Source: CAVXUB01 sp963764805 (lineage in GTDB: Bacteria > Actinomycetota > Acidimicrobiia > Acidimicrobiales > Bog-793). Taken from it: a stretch of 64,000 bases of DNA. The stretch covers positions 186,001-250,000 of the forward strand of contig CAVXUB010000003.1 of assembly GCA_963764805.1 (NCBI GenBank), in the 5' to 3' direction. The notes beneath the pieces were generated by a model, which worked only from the letters and a program-made list of their open reading frames with translations, did not search any database and was not told where the DNA came from. A program made the translations under genes and the position numbers. Shown here piece after piece: positions 17,475 through 26,447 of the stretch (positions within the stretch are counted from its first letter, which is position 1; every line of letters starts with the position of its first letter).

Positions 17475-18041
17475 GTGGAAGCTCGACAGAAGCCAACTCC
17501 CGAAGATGCGGCCGGGCGGCGAGGCGAGAGCCCGTCTTCGGCGTTCGAGTCGTTCTTCCGCGCTCACTACCCCGAGGTGGTGCGAGTAGCGCAGCGGGTC
17601 GTCGGTGACGTTCATCTCGCCCAGGACGTCGCCCAGGACGTGCTCGTCGCGGCCCACCGGAGGTTCCCCAATCCCGCCGTGGGCTCGCCGGAACGCGCCC
17701 ACGCCGCCGGCTGGGTGCGGGTGGCGGCGGTGCACGCAGGCTTGAACGCCCTGCGCGGAGGGAGGCGTCGGCAGGATCGCCACCTGCGTGCAGCCAGCCG
17801 GCCGGGCCACCAGGTCACTCCCGAGGAAGTCGTCCTCGAGAGGGCCACCCAGCAGGACGTCAGGGAGGCCCTCGGCCGCCTGCCGCGCCGTTCCGCCACC
17901 GTGCTCGTCCTTCGTCATTGCGGTCTCAGCTATGCAGAGGTCGCCGAGTCGATGGGGATCGGGACGGGGCATGTCGGGACGATGCTGCGGCGGGCCGAGG
18001 CTGCATTTCGCAAGGAGATCGAAGATGCGTCACGTACCTGA
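17475..18041 (+). CDS. ECF RNA polymerase sigma factor
   Basis: About 188 residues. Sigma region 2 is visible as AFESFFRAHYPEVVRVAQRVVG with LAQDVAQDVLVAAHRRF; region 4 as REALGRLPRRSATVLVLRHCGLSYAEVAESMGIGTGHVGTMLRRA. It would direct RNA polymerase to a stress or envelope regulon. GTG 17475 is a likely start, though GTG 17466 is also in frame. An inverted repeat CCATGC/GCATGG (17444-17462) precedes it. It overlaps the anti-sigma gene by 17 bases and probably heads a four-gene operon. Confidence 0.85.
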   Translation: MEARQKPTPEDAAGRRGESPSSAFESFFRAHYPEVVRVAQRVVGDVHLAQDVAQDVLVAAHRRFPNPAVGSPERAHAAGWVRVAAVHAGLNALRGGRRRQDRHLRAASRPGHQVTPEEVVLERATQQDVREALGRLPRRSATVLVLRHCGLSYAEVAESMGIGTGHVGTMLRRAEAAFRKEIEDASRT

Positions 18042-19131
18042 GGGCACGCTTCGGCGGATGGTCGACGAGCCGCTTGCCGTCGCAGACGCCGACGTCCGGC
18101 ACACGCAGGCTTGCTCTCGCTGCGCCCGCCGGCGTGATGTCGCCGCCGCGGACGCCGACCTGGCATCCGCACTGTTCGCCAGGCCGGTCGCCCTGCCCGA
18201 CGTGGAGGCCGCATGGAGCCGCCACCTCGATGCCGTCTCGGCCCCCGCCACCTCCGTCGCCAAGGTCAAGCCGGCGACGGTCCGCGCCTGGCGGCCGATC
18301 GTGGTGTCCGTGCCGTCACCCGCCCTCATCTTGGCCAGCATCGCCATCGTCGCCGCGGCGGTGACGGCGGTGGTGGTGACCAAGACTCCGGCGGGATCGC
18401 CGGCGGACACCTCGCCCACCGTGCCGGCCGGCTTCATCTCCCTCGCCGACATCACCGGGGTGGCGAGCGGCCCGGGGACGTTGGGCGGCCTCCACACTCC
18501 CAATGGGTTCATGAAGCTGTCGTTCGGCGATCTCAGCTGGTCGTCGGCCGGTCCCTCCAAGGTCGCCTCCATCGCCGCCGCCGAGCGGGTGACGGGACTG
18601 CACGTTCCCGACCCTTCGCGCCTGCCGCAGGGCGTCGGCCGCCCGCAGACCGTGGTCGTGCAGTCGGAGGTGCGGGCGACGATCCGCTTCTCGTCGGCAA
18701 CCGGCGTCTCCCCGGCGGGCTCCGAGTTGACGATCGACGCCGGACCCGCCGTGCTCGTCGAGTACGGAGGGGACTCCGATGGCGTCGAGCTGCCGACGCT
18801 GGCCACGTTCGTCATGGCCAGGCCCTCGGTCTCGGCGACATCCGGTTCGGCCCTCAGACTCGAGGCCTACGTGCTCTCGCAGCCCGAACTGCCTGCCGGT
18901 CTGGCCCAGGAGCTGCGGCTGCTCGGCAACCTCTCTGTGCTACCGGTCTCGGTCCCTCCAAGCGCCGAGATGAGCCAGGTCGACATCTCGGGCTCGCCCG
19001 GGATCCTCGTCACCGATCCGGCGGTCGGTGCCTCGGGCGTCATCTGGATCGACGGCGAGGGCGAGATCCACGCAGCTCTCGGGCTGCTCGACAAGAAGGA
19101 CATCCTGGATGTCGCAAGCGAGCTCGGCTGA
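18025..19131 (+). CDS. Membrane-anchored anti-sigma factor-like protein
   Basis: About 368 residues. The cytoplasmic N-terminus has an H-x3-C-x2-C motif (HTQACSRCARRR), typical of zinc-binding anti-sigma domains. A single transmembrane helix (SPALILASIAIVAAAVTAVVV) near residues 95-115 leads to a large extracytoplasmic domain of unknown family. ATG 18025 has AAGGAG eight bases upstream. The overlap with the ECF sigma gene and the zinc motif indicate that it sequesters that sigma factor. The outer domain is probably the sensor; the signal is unknown. Confidence 0.8.
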   Translation: MRHVPEGTLRRMVDEPLAVADADVRHTQACSRCARRRDVAAADADLASALFARPVALPDVEAAWSRHLDAVSAPATSVAKVKPATVRAWRPIVVSVPSPALILASIAIVAAAVTAVVVTKTPAGSPADTSPTVPAGFISLADITGVASGPGTLGGLHTPNGFMKLSFGDLSWSSAGPSKVASIAAAERVTGLHVPDPSRLPQGVGRPQTVVVQSEVRATIRFSSATGVSPAGSELTIDAGPAVLVEYGGDSDGVELPTLATFVMARPSVSATSGSALRLEAYVLSQPELPAGLAQELRLLGNLSVLPVSVPPSAEMSQVDISGSPGILVTDPAVGASGVIWIDGEGEIHAALGLLDKKDILDVASELG

Positions 19132-20116
19132 GTCGGCGCCGGCGGTGGTGGCGACCGCCGGCGAATGGGTTCCCGAAGGCGCTGTCCGCGCCGAGCCGTC
19201 GGGCGTGCGGTCGCCCGCCATCCATACGATCGAGCTGCGCAAGGAGTACCGGCGGACCGTCGCGCTGCAGTCGCTCTCGATCACGGTCGAGCGCGGGGAG
19301 ATCTTCGGATTCCTCGGTCCCAACGGTGCCGGCAAGACCACCTCGGTGAAGCTGCTCCTCGGATTGGTGCGTCCGACCGGCGGCGACGCGATGATGCTCG
19401 GCGCTCCGATCGGGGACGTGGAGACGAGGAGGCGTGTCGGCTACCTGCCGGAGCTGTTTCGCTTCCAGGCGTGGCTGACCGCCAGAGAGGTCCTCCTTCT
19501 CCATTGCCGGCTGCTCCGTCTTGCTCGCTCGGCCTGGCACCACGAGATCGGCTCAGCGCTGGCGACGGTCGGCCTCACGGATCGCCAAGGCGACAAGGTG
19601 GGCTCCTTCTCCAAGGGCATGCAGCAACGGCTCGGGCTCGGGGTGGCATTGCTCGGTTCGCCCGAGCTGATCGTCCTCGACGAACCGACGAGCGCCCTCG
19701 ACCCGGTGGGGCGCCACGACGTGCGCCAGATCATCAGGGATCTGCGTCAGCGGGGCGCGACCGTGTTCTTGAACACCCACCTGCTGGAGGAGGTGGAGCA
19801 CGTCTGCGACCGGGTGGCCGTGATCGACAAGGGCGCCACGATCGCCATGGGGACGCTCCCCGAACTGATCGGCCCCCAGTCGACGGTCCGCCTCAGCGTC
19901 GGCGGCTTGGCGGATGGCTGGTGGAGCCGCCTCGGTCCGTACGGGCACGTATACCCGGAGGGGGAGTGGATCGTGGTACAGGCGATCGAGTCGCGCAGAG
20001 TCCCCGATCTCGTGCGCGAGGTCGTGGCTCTCGGAGGGGACGTCGGGGCGGTCGTGCCGGAGCGCAAGAGCCTCGAAGATCGGTTCCTGGAGCTGCTGGG
20101 GGAGCAGGAGCGATGA
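19109..20116 (+). CDS. ABC-2 type transporter ATP-binding protein
   Basis: A 335-residue ATPase with Walker A GPNGAGKTT, Q-loop YLPELFRFQAWLT, signature SFSKGMQQRLGLGVALL, Walker B LIVLDEPTSALDPV and switch histidine FLNTHLLEEVEHV. The GMQQR signature and the C-terminal extension are typical of ABC-2 exporters. ATG 19109 has AAGGA upstream and overlaps the anti-sigma gene by 23 bases. It pairs with the next gene. Its place in a sigma/anti-sigma operon suggests that the exporter is part of the same envelope response. Confidence 0.88.
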   Translation: MSQASSAESAPAVVATAGEWVPEGAVRAEPSGVRSPAIHTIELRKEYRRTVALQSLSITVERGEIFGFLGPNGAGKTTSVKLLLGLVRPTGGDAMMLGAPIGDVETRRRVGYLPELFRFQAWLTAREVLLLHCRLLRLARSAWHHEIGSALATVGLTDRQGDKVGSFSKGMQQRLGLGVALLGSPELIVLDEPTSALDPVGRHDVRQIIRDLRQRGATVFLNTHLLEEVEHVCDRVAVIDKGATIAMGTLPELIGPQSTVRLSVGGLADGWWSRLGPYGHVYPEGEWIVVQAIESRRVPDLVREVVALGGDVGAVVPERKSLEDRFLELLGEQER

Positions 20117-20961
20117 ACCCCGTGCTGGTCCTCGCCCGGCTGACGGTGCGAGAGGCGGTGCGCCGCAAGCTGGTGGCCGTATTCGTGATCATCACTCTCG
20201 CCATGGTGAGCCTCAGCGCCTGGGGCTTCTACCGCCTCAGCCACTCGCAGAGCCTGACATCGGGGCAGGATCAGGTGGCATTGCCGCAGGCTCTCATCTT
20301 GTTCATGTTCATGTTCTCGTTCGTCGTGGCCCTCAGCGCCTCTGCCATAGCCTCGCCATCGGTCTCGTTCGAGGTCGAGTCGGGCGTGCTGCAGACGGTC
20401 GTCACCCGGCCGCTGCGGCGCAGCGAGGTCCTTCTCGGCAAGTGGCTCGGGCTCGGGTTCCTCGTCGCCGCCTACTCCCTCGGCGTGTCGGCGCTCGAGT
20501 TCCTGGTCGTGAAGGCAGTGAGCGGGTTCGTCCCGCCGAACCCCGTCGCCGCCGCTCTCTACCTGTTCGCCGAGGGCGCCGTGCTGATGACGCTCGTGCT
20601 GGCGATCAGCACGAGGCTCTCTGCTTTGGCGACGGGGGTGGTCGGCGTGGCCCTCTTCGGCTCTGCCTGGCTGGCAGGAGTCGTCGGCGCCCTCGGTGCC
20701 GTGTTCAAGATCCAGGCGTTGAAGACGGTCGGCTCGGTGGCCCACTTCGTGCTGCCGACGGACGGGCTCTGGCACGGTGCCATCTATTACCTCGAGCCAT
20801 CGGCGTTCATCAGCACTCGGATCATCGGGGAGGCCGGCCAGGGTGGGAACCCCTTCTTCGCAGACTCGGCGCCGCCGTGGTGGTATCTCGTGTTCTCCGG
20901 CGCCTGGTTCCTCGCCGCCCTGGCGATCGGGATGTTGAGCTTCGAGCGCCGCGAGCTCTGA
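20113..20961 (+). CDS. ABC-2 type transporter permease
   Basis: A 282-residue membrane protein with six hydrophobic segments, including KLVAVFVIITLAMVSLSAWG and ALILFMFMFSFVVALSASAI. The loop after helix 2 has VLQTVVTRPLRRSEVLLGKWLG, a hallmark of ABC-2 permeases. The ATG overlaps the ATPase stop (ATGA), so translation is coupled. It is the last gene of the sigma, anti-sigma, ATPase, permease operon. The exported substrate is not predictable. Confidence 0.86.
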   Translation: MNPVLVLARLTVREAVRRKLVAVFVIITLAMVSLSAWGFYRLSHSQSLTSGQDQVALPQALILFMFMFSFVVALSASAIASPSVSFEVESGVLQTVVTRPLRRSEVLLGKWLGLGFLVAAYSLGVSALEFLVVKAVSGFVPPNPVAAALYLFAEGAVLMTLVLAISTRLSALATGVVGVALFGSAWLAGVVGALGAVFKIQALKTVGSVAHFVLPTDGLWHGAIYYLEPSAFISTRIIGEAGQGGNPFFADSAPPWWYLVFSGAWFLAALAIGMLSFERREL

Positions 20962-20986
20962 GCAGCGCGGCAGAAGTGCCTCGTGG

Positions 20987-23388
20987 TCAGAGCACGCCGC
21001 GCCGCTGGATCACGATGAAGGCCACCCAGCCGGCTGGGATCGGCAGCCAGAACGTCGCCACCCGGAAGATGAGGACCGCCGGGATGGCCTCGTGCACGGG
21101 TATCCCGAGCGCGCTCAGCCCGGCAGAAAGTACTGCCTCGACGGCGCCGACCCCACCCGGCGTCGGTGCCGCTGACCCGACTGCGTTACCCGCCAGGAAC
21201 ACGGCTGCCGTCGGCAGCAGAGGGGGATGCCCCCCACCGCCCGCACTGCCGCGTAGAAGGCGAGCACGTAGCCGGCGGTGAGGAGAAGGTTGGCGCCCGC
21301 CCCGATCAGCAGGCGGACGGGGTTCGAGAAAGCCTCCAGCAGGCGGGGCCAGACGGTTCGCAGCCTTGGCCACAGGTCACGGGTGATGAGGGCGCGCGTC
21401 GGCCGGATGGCCACGAAGATGGCCAGCAGCGTGACGATCGAGGCGAGCACGACGAGCAGGGTGTTGCTGGGCCGGATGTGAAAGCGGCTCACCCCCGAAC
21501 CCGTCAACAGGCCGATCAAGAGCAGCAGCAGGACCGTCGTCAGCACGTTGACGATCTGCGACAGCGCCACCGCTGCAGCGATCGCCGGCTGGTCGACACC
21601 CGATCGGTGCAGATAGCGAGAGTTGACGGCCACATGTCCCACAGTCGGCGGCATTGCCACGCCGACGAAGGCAGTCGACAGCTGGACGAGGAAGCCGCGC
21701 AGGATTGACAGGTGCTTGGGGACGAAGGCCGCCAGGTTCTCGGCCGCCGCCGCATAGGTAACAGCCGATCCGGCCACGGCGACCGCGCACCAGGCAAGGT
21801 TGGCGTGTCCGAGCGCCCCTGCGAGGTTGACCTTCTTCAACTGGCCCACGAGGATGAAGGCGGCCGCCACGAGGGCGACAGCACTCAGCACCGTCCGCCA
21901 ACGGAACCGCTCCAAGGAAGCTTGGGGGAGTTCGCTCTCGGTCGCCCCGAGCGCCTCGCGCAGCTCCGCGACGCAACCGCGGGCGGCCCGCATCGCTGTC
22001 CAACCCCACGGCGCCAGCGCCAACGGCTGGAGCACGGGTGCGACCTCGGCCTCGTCGACGTCGCCGTAACCGTGGCGTAGCCCCTCGACCGCCACGGCGG
22101 GGGTGGACGCCCCGGCGGCGGTCGTCAGCAGCTGCGCGAGATCGAGGCGCCGCAGCAGGTAGCTCGCTCCCGGTTGCGCCGAGTCGAGCTTGGCGAATCC
22201 GGCCCGGGCCTTCGACGCTTCCTGTTCGATCAGCAGCAGCGACTCCCGCCGCAGGTCCCGATGGGCGACTCCGGCGTCATGCAGCTCGCGTAGGGCTTCG
22301 AAGAGTCCGGCGACGACGTCGGGACTCTCGTCGGCGCCCGGCATCCGGCCCTCGGGGCGGGTGGTCACGAGGACTATCGCTCTCGAGTCGAGCTCGACCA
22401 TCGCCAGCACACGGGGGACGATCGCCCCGTGGCGCTCGGCCAGGCAGCTCGACAGGGCGAACCTCTCGAGCCGCGAGCGTGACCCGAGCGACGGGTGCCC
22501 GGAGGCAACTTGACGCAGCCGCACCAAGGACCACACGCGGCGCGCCAGACCCGCCCCCCTCGTATCGCGATCCGCGATCCTGACCTCTATCGTCGTGCCG
22601 TCCGTCAGCTTCCCCTCGAGAAGTGCGCCTCTCGTACCGGGGACCTCCCGCAGGGACGCGGCCGAGAGCCCTGTGATGCCAGCACCGGCCGCGATCTCCT
22701 CCAGGCTCGGGCGGGTGGTCGGTGCTCCGAAGCCCCAACGGACGAGCCAGCCGAAGAGCAGCCCTCCGACGAGGGAGACCGGCAGGGCCAACGGGGCAAG
22801 GGCGCGGGAGGCGACGTCGCCGATGAGGAGTACGACGACCACCAGCACGCACCATCGGGTCCAGCGAGGTCGCCGCACCACGTCGCCTGCGGTCAGGAAG
22901 GCGACGACGGCGCAGTCGAACACCAGGATCGAAGGGTTCGATCCGCCGAGAGCGATGCGGTCGAGCTCGCCATGCTCCAGATGCCAGATGACGGTGGTCA
23001 GAAGCGACGCGCCGGCAGCTGCCAGTGCCGCCACCAGCGCGTTCACGACGGCCGCCGTCTCCCGCCGGGCAAGGGTGTTGATCGTGAGCAGGAACAGCGC
23101 CAGCGCTCCGGCAGTCGCCAGCAGTGATACGCCGATGCTGACCGCGTAGGGGATGCTTCGCATCGCCCTCGAGACGTCGTTGGACACCTCGGTGGTGCCG
23201 GTCGGCAGGGTATGGACCGCGGCCAGCAAGATGATGAGTGCGATCAGCGCTGCGAGCGCGAGCAGCAGGTCACTCGGGCGGTGGACGCGCCGTCGCCCGG
23301 GCGCGCCGCCCGGCGACGGACCGAGCCCGGCCGCCGTCACGGGTCCCTGCCCTCGTTGCTGCTCGAGGTCGATCTTCGTGATCCCCAT
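20987..23388 (-). CDS. Kinase-like/LPG synthase transmembrane-region fusion protein (frameshifted)
   Basis: About 800 residues. N-terminal helices are followed by a cytoplasmic domain like a degenerate protein kinase: its loop HRDLRRESLLLI keeps the catalytic Asp but lacks the Asn of HRDLxxxN. The C-terminal half is an eight-helix LPG-synthase/AglD (UPF0104) region with GVAMPPTVGHVAVNSRYL. The frame breaks near 21230 beside runs of five and six C/G; restoring one base yields PPLLPTAAVFLAGNAVG and PTPGGVGAVEAVLSAGL, highly typical of the family. Roles in the family include lipid translocation and aminoacyl-lipid synthesis; here the role is unknown. Confidence 0.78.
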
Positions 23389-23455
23389 TCAACCGGCTAA
23401 TTGCCCAGATGGTAGGGAGACCCACCGGGGGAGAGCCCTAAGGGCCGGGAGCGCG

Positions 23456-24544
23456 TCAGCCAGCGGATCGGCGCAGTGCAGGCTCGTTCTCCGGTTGGGG
23501 CGCCTGTCCTGGTGCCCGCGGCGTCTGCCTCTGGCCGAGCGCTCGTAGCGTCGGAAGGCTCCGCAAGGACCAAGGCATCGGGATCCAGGTGCCGCATGCG
23601 CGGTAGATGCCAACCCCGACCACTGCGACCGCGAGGGGTGCTCCCGAGTACCAGATGGTGACGGGCAGCACGAGGGCGAGAACGCCGGACCCGGCGAAGG
23701 GTCCGGTACGCCTTGTGAATACTGCGCCGGTGGCGACGCCGACGATGAGAGGGGCCGGCGCCATCTGGTATCCACACGCGGCCATCGCGCCCCAGATCGC
23801 GAAGCTCTCTCCGAGCCAGAAAGCCGCCATGCCTGCCACCGAGCGAAAGCGGCCCGGTACGTCGAGAAAGAGCCGCCTTATCATTTCGACTGAGTCGACG
23901 AAGATCGAGATCAGCGACCGCGCACGTTCCCGGACCCCGCCGTGCTCCCCGTCCCCGCCGCCCGAGGTGTACGGGTCCGGGTTGGCATGCCGGTGGGCGA
24001 GGACGAAGGCAGCCAGGAAGGCGGGCACCGGGATCACCGCCCAGGGGATCAGCACATCGAGCGGTGGCTCGGGCTCGCCCCTCACCAGCGTCACGATGGC
24101 GGCGACCGTCGCCACGAGCGCCAGCACACCGTGCTCCATGCCGCCGAGTGCGGTCACCCGCATCTTGGCCTCACGGCGCGAGCAGCCCCCCCCTTCGAGC
24201 GCATAGATGTCCAGCGGGCCGCCTCCGTGTGCGAGGAACCCCCCGAACCCGGCACTCACGACAGCCCTCATCTGCTTCGGGCTGAGCTGGGGACCACCTT
24301 CGATCCGGAAGATCCGCTCGTAGACGATCGCGTAGCCGGCGTACGAGACGATCACTCCGAGGACCAGGATCCCGAGCCACGGCCAGCCCGTGCCGACCCG
24401 CTCGAGCGCCCGGACGACCGCGCCGAAACCGGCGACGTACGAGATGCCGACAACGGCCGCCACGTCCAGCAGCAGCGCGATGCCGATCATGCCGGCCAGC
24501 TCCCTGGCGCGGCGGCCCACAAAGTTACCGGCGACTACTGGCAC
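23456..24544 (-). CDS. UPF0104-like polytopic membrane protein
   Basis: About 362 residues from GTG 24544, or 344 from ATG 24490. Seven to eight hydrophobic segments are seen, starting at MIGIALLLDVAAVVGISYVA. The loop VVSAGFGGFLAHGGGPLDIYAL and the later SGVLALVLPVTIW resemble the LPG synthase transmembrane family. The upstream neighbour on the same strand is a larger member of that family, suggesting a shared envelope role. Start choice is uncertain. It is divergent from the gas vesicle operon. Confidence 0.7.
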   Translation of the reverse strand: MPVVAGNFVGRRARELAGMIGIALLLDVAAVVGISYVAGFGAVVRALERVGTGWPWLGILVLGVIVSYAGYAIVYERIFRIEGGPQLSPKQMRAVVSAGFGGFLAHGGGPLDIYALEGGGCSRREAKMRVTALGGMEHGVLALVATVAAIVTLVRGEPEPPLDVLIPWAVIPVPAFLAAFVLAHRHANPDPYTSGGGDGEHGGVRERARSLISIFVDSVEMIRRLFLDVPGRFRSVAGMAAFWLGESFAIWGAMAACGYQMAPAPLIVGVATGAVFTRRTGPFAGSGVLALVLPVTIWYSGAPLAVAVVGVGIYRACGTWIPMPWSLRSLPTLRALGQRQTPRAPGQAPQPENEPALRRSAG

Positions 24545-24811
24545 ATGACGCCGATACCCCAGTGCACTCGGAGCAACCACACTTTCTCGACTGATTTTCT
24601 CAGGCACCGGCTCCTGTGCGATCTGTTTCCCCTTGCCGGGACGTGGGTATTTGAAGCGGTCGTCGAGGTCACCGTCCGCGCCACGCCAGAAGGCAAGGGG
24701 CGGACGGAAGGAGGCAAAGTTGCCGGACGCCAAGGCGCCGAAGCACTGGAGGTGCCAAGCGAGCGGATCCGGCGCGCCGACTGACCTACTCGAGAGGGAG
24801 GCACGCTGACC
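24545..24811. other. Upstream region of the gas vesicle operon
   Basis: About 265 bases between a leftward membrane protein gene and the first gvpA. Both strands have open frames, but I recognise no protein in them. GAGAGGGAGG before 24812 is the gvpA ribosome site. Promoters for both directions must lie here, but no clear -35/-10 pair was seen. Confidence 0.5.
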
Positions 24812-25225
24812 ATGGCGATGGTGCAGTCGACCGGAATGTCCAGAGCCCCGCGCCCGAGCAGCCTGGCGGACGTCCTCGACCTGATCCTCGACAAGGGCTT
24901 GGTGATCGACGCCTACGTGCGAGTGTCGCTGGCGGGCATCGAGTTGCTCACAATAGACGCCCGCGTGGTCGTGGCGAGCGTGGACACGTACCTGCGCTTT
25001 GCCGAAGCTGTGAACCGCCTCGATCTCACGACCACCGAGTCGCAGGGACTGAGGGAGTTCTTCGGCGGCCGACAGGACGACGATGAGGAGAAGAGAAGTA
25101 ACGGATCGTCCACTGGTCGCGATGGCGGGCGCGATCACGAGCGGGATCACGAAGAGGTAACCGGTGGCTCGGATGACCATGGCCTTCTCGGCCGCATCGC
25201 CGAAAGGGCCAAGTTCGATCGTTGA
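24812..25225 (+). CDS. gvpA: Gas vesicle structural protein GvpA, copy 1
   Basis: A 137-residue protein. The hydrophobic GvpA core runs from SLADVLDLILDKGLVIDAYV through GIELLTIDARVVVASVDTYL to LRFAEAVNRLDL, residues 17-70. Its alpha-beta-beta-alpha pattern forms the ribbed gas-permeable shell. The C-terminal 65 residues are charged and rich in Asp, Glu and Arg, as in actinobacterial GvpA. The ATG is preceded by AGGGAGG. It shares nearly identical core coding sequence with the second copy at 26042, implying duplication. Which copy is the main shell protein is not decidable here. Confidence 0.92.
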   Translation: MAMVQSTGMSRAPRPSSLADVLDLILDKGLVIDAYVRVSLAGIELLTIDARVVVASVDTYLRFAEAVNRLDLTTTESQGLREFFGGRQDDDEEKRSNGSSTGRDGGRDHERDHEEVTGGSDDHGLLGRIAERAKFDR

Positions 25226-25284
25226 CCCGGCGACGTCGCTCTGGGACGGGCGAGGGAGCCGCAAAGGACTGGAGGAGGTCCAAC

Positions 25285-25515
25285 ATGCGAAACGGAAACA
25301 ACAAGAGCGTCCTCGACAGGGTCACGCCTCTCGATCAGGCAGCTGGCGCTGTGATGGCACTCGGAGCCATCAACTGGGGGCTCGTAGGGCTTGCCAACTT
25401 CGACCCGCTTCGCGCGGCGCTCGGTCGGTCGGTCGCCACCCGGGCCGCCTACGGGCTGGTGGGCGCCTCGGCGGCCTACGCGCTCGTCCGCGGCAGGCAG
25501 CTGGCCAAGGCGTAG
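25285..25515 (+). CDS. DUF378 family small membrane protein
   Basis: A 76-residue protein with two hydrophobic segments and the DUF378 core DQAAGAVMALGAINWGLVGL, then FDPLRAALG and a second helix. DUF378 proteins (like Bacillus YuzA) have no known function. ATG 25285 has GGAGGAGG six bases upstream. Its place between two gas vesicle genes, all in one direction, suggests co-transcription; a role in vesicle assembly or in membrane contact of vesicles is speculation. Confidence 0.82.
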   Translation: MRNGNNKSVLDRVTPLDQAAGAVMALGAINWGLVGLANFDPLRAALGRSVATRAAYGLVGASAAYALVRGRQLAKA

Positions 25516-25519
25516 GGCG

Positions 25520-26041
25520 ATGTTCAAGAGGTTCGGGGCCGGTTTCGCAGTCGGGTACGTGCTCGGGGCGAGGGCCGGCGAGAAGCGATACAAGGAGATC
25601 CGCAAGCTCGGGGAGAAGGTCCTCGACCTCCCCGCAGTTCGTCAGCTGACCGAAGCCAAGGACGGCAGTTGGGCGGACACGGCACGGCAACTCCGCGACG
25701 AAGTGGTCCAGCGGCTCTCAGAGCTCGTCTCTCGTGACGAGGACGATCAGGATAGCGATGCCGATACCGAGGACGACGAAGAGGACGAGGGCGTCGAGGA
25801 CGAGGACGCGCAAGATCGCTCCGCAGCAGACGACGAGGACGAGGACGGCGAAGGAGACGAGGACGAGGCGGAGGACGGCGGGAAGCCGAGGGCCTCCAGC
25901 AAGTCCCGACAGCACGACGACGAGAGGCCACGGCGGCGCACCTCCCGCCCGCAGCCGGAGCCTGAACACGAGAAGAAGCCGATCGTGTCGACGGTGACCA
26001 AGCTCGCGTCGGCGGCGAGGGAGAGAGGCAGGGTGGCCTAG
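25520..26041 (+). CDS. YtxH-like protein with long acidic region
   Basis: A 173-residue protein. The N-terminus FKRFGAGFAVGYVLGARAGEKRY is a YtxH-type hydrophobic segment followed by a helix. From about residue 72 comes an extreme acidic stretch of Asp and Glu, about 45 residues long, then a basic C-terminus. It lies between two gvpA genes, five bases after DUF378, and its stop directly abuts the second gvpA start. Streptomyces clusters have the accessory genes gvpY and gvpZ at similar places, but I cannot assign this one. The acidic tail might bind the lysine-rich protein at 29633. Confidence 0.7.
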   Translation: MFKRFGAGFAVGYVLGARAGEKRYKEIRKLGEKVLDLPAVRQLTEAKDGSWADTARQLRDEVVQRLSELVSRDEDDQDSDADTEDDEEDEGVEDEDAQDRSAADDEDEDGEGDEDEAEDGGKPRASSKSRQHDDERPRRRTSRPQPEPEHEKKPIVSTVTKLASAARERGRVA

Positions 26042-26443
26042 ATGTCGATGACCTCAAGCACGCTTTCCCGGGCGCCCAGGCCGAGCAGCCTGGCGGACGT
26101 CCTCGACCTGATTCTCGACAAGGGCCTCGTCATAGACGCCTACGTCCGTGTCTCGGCTCTCGGGATCGAGGTGCTGACGATCGACGCCCGGGTGGTAGTG
26201 GCCAGTGTCGACACCTACCTGCGATTCGCCGAGGCGGTGAACCGGCTGGATCTCGGCCAGACCGAGACGCACGGCATCGAGGGTCTGACTCACGACATGA
26301 CCGAAGAGGGTGCTGAAGGAAAGACCGAAGGAGCCCTGGACGGCGTCAGCAAGGCGCTCGGACGCGGCAACGGCAACGGCAGCCACCGGCGCTCCTCCTC
26401 GGGCGGCCGGGCCGGCGAGCGCACGGGCCGACGCAACGGTTGA
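26042..26443 (+). CDS. gvpA: Gas vesicle structural protein GvpA, copy 2
   Basis: A 133-residue protein with the same core as the first copy; the main changes are SLAGIEL to SALGIEV and TTTESQG to GQTETHG. The C-terminal extension differs: Glu/Gly-rich, then Arg/Ser/Gly-rich and basic. The start codon abuts the upstream stop, so translation is probably coupled. Two GvpA paralogues with different tails could form shell and edge or tip parts, which is inference. Confidence 0.92.
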   Translation: MSMTSSTLSRAPRPSSLADVLDLILDKGLVIDAYVRVSALGIEVLTIDARVVVASVDTYLRFAEAVNRLDLGQTETHGIEGLTHDMTEEGAEGKTEGALDGVSKALGRGNGNGSHRRSSSGGRAGERTGRRNG

Positions 26444-26447
26444 CGCG

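Noticed and set aside
23942..24784. Long open frame on the plus strand opposite the UPF0104-like gene
   Set aside because: It is antisense to a membrane protein with clear hydrophobic helices, shows no family resemblance and has no ribosome site; it reflects GC-rich codon bias.
24545..25264. Upstream extension of the UPF0104-like gene
   Set aside because: The extension runs antisense through gvpA copy 1 and has no membrane character; the start is placed at GTG 24544 or ATG 24490.
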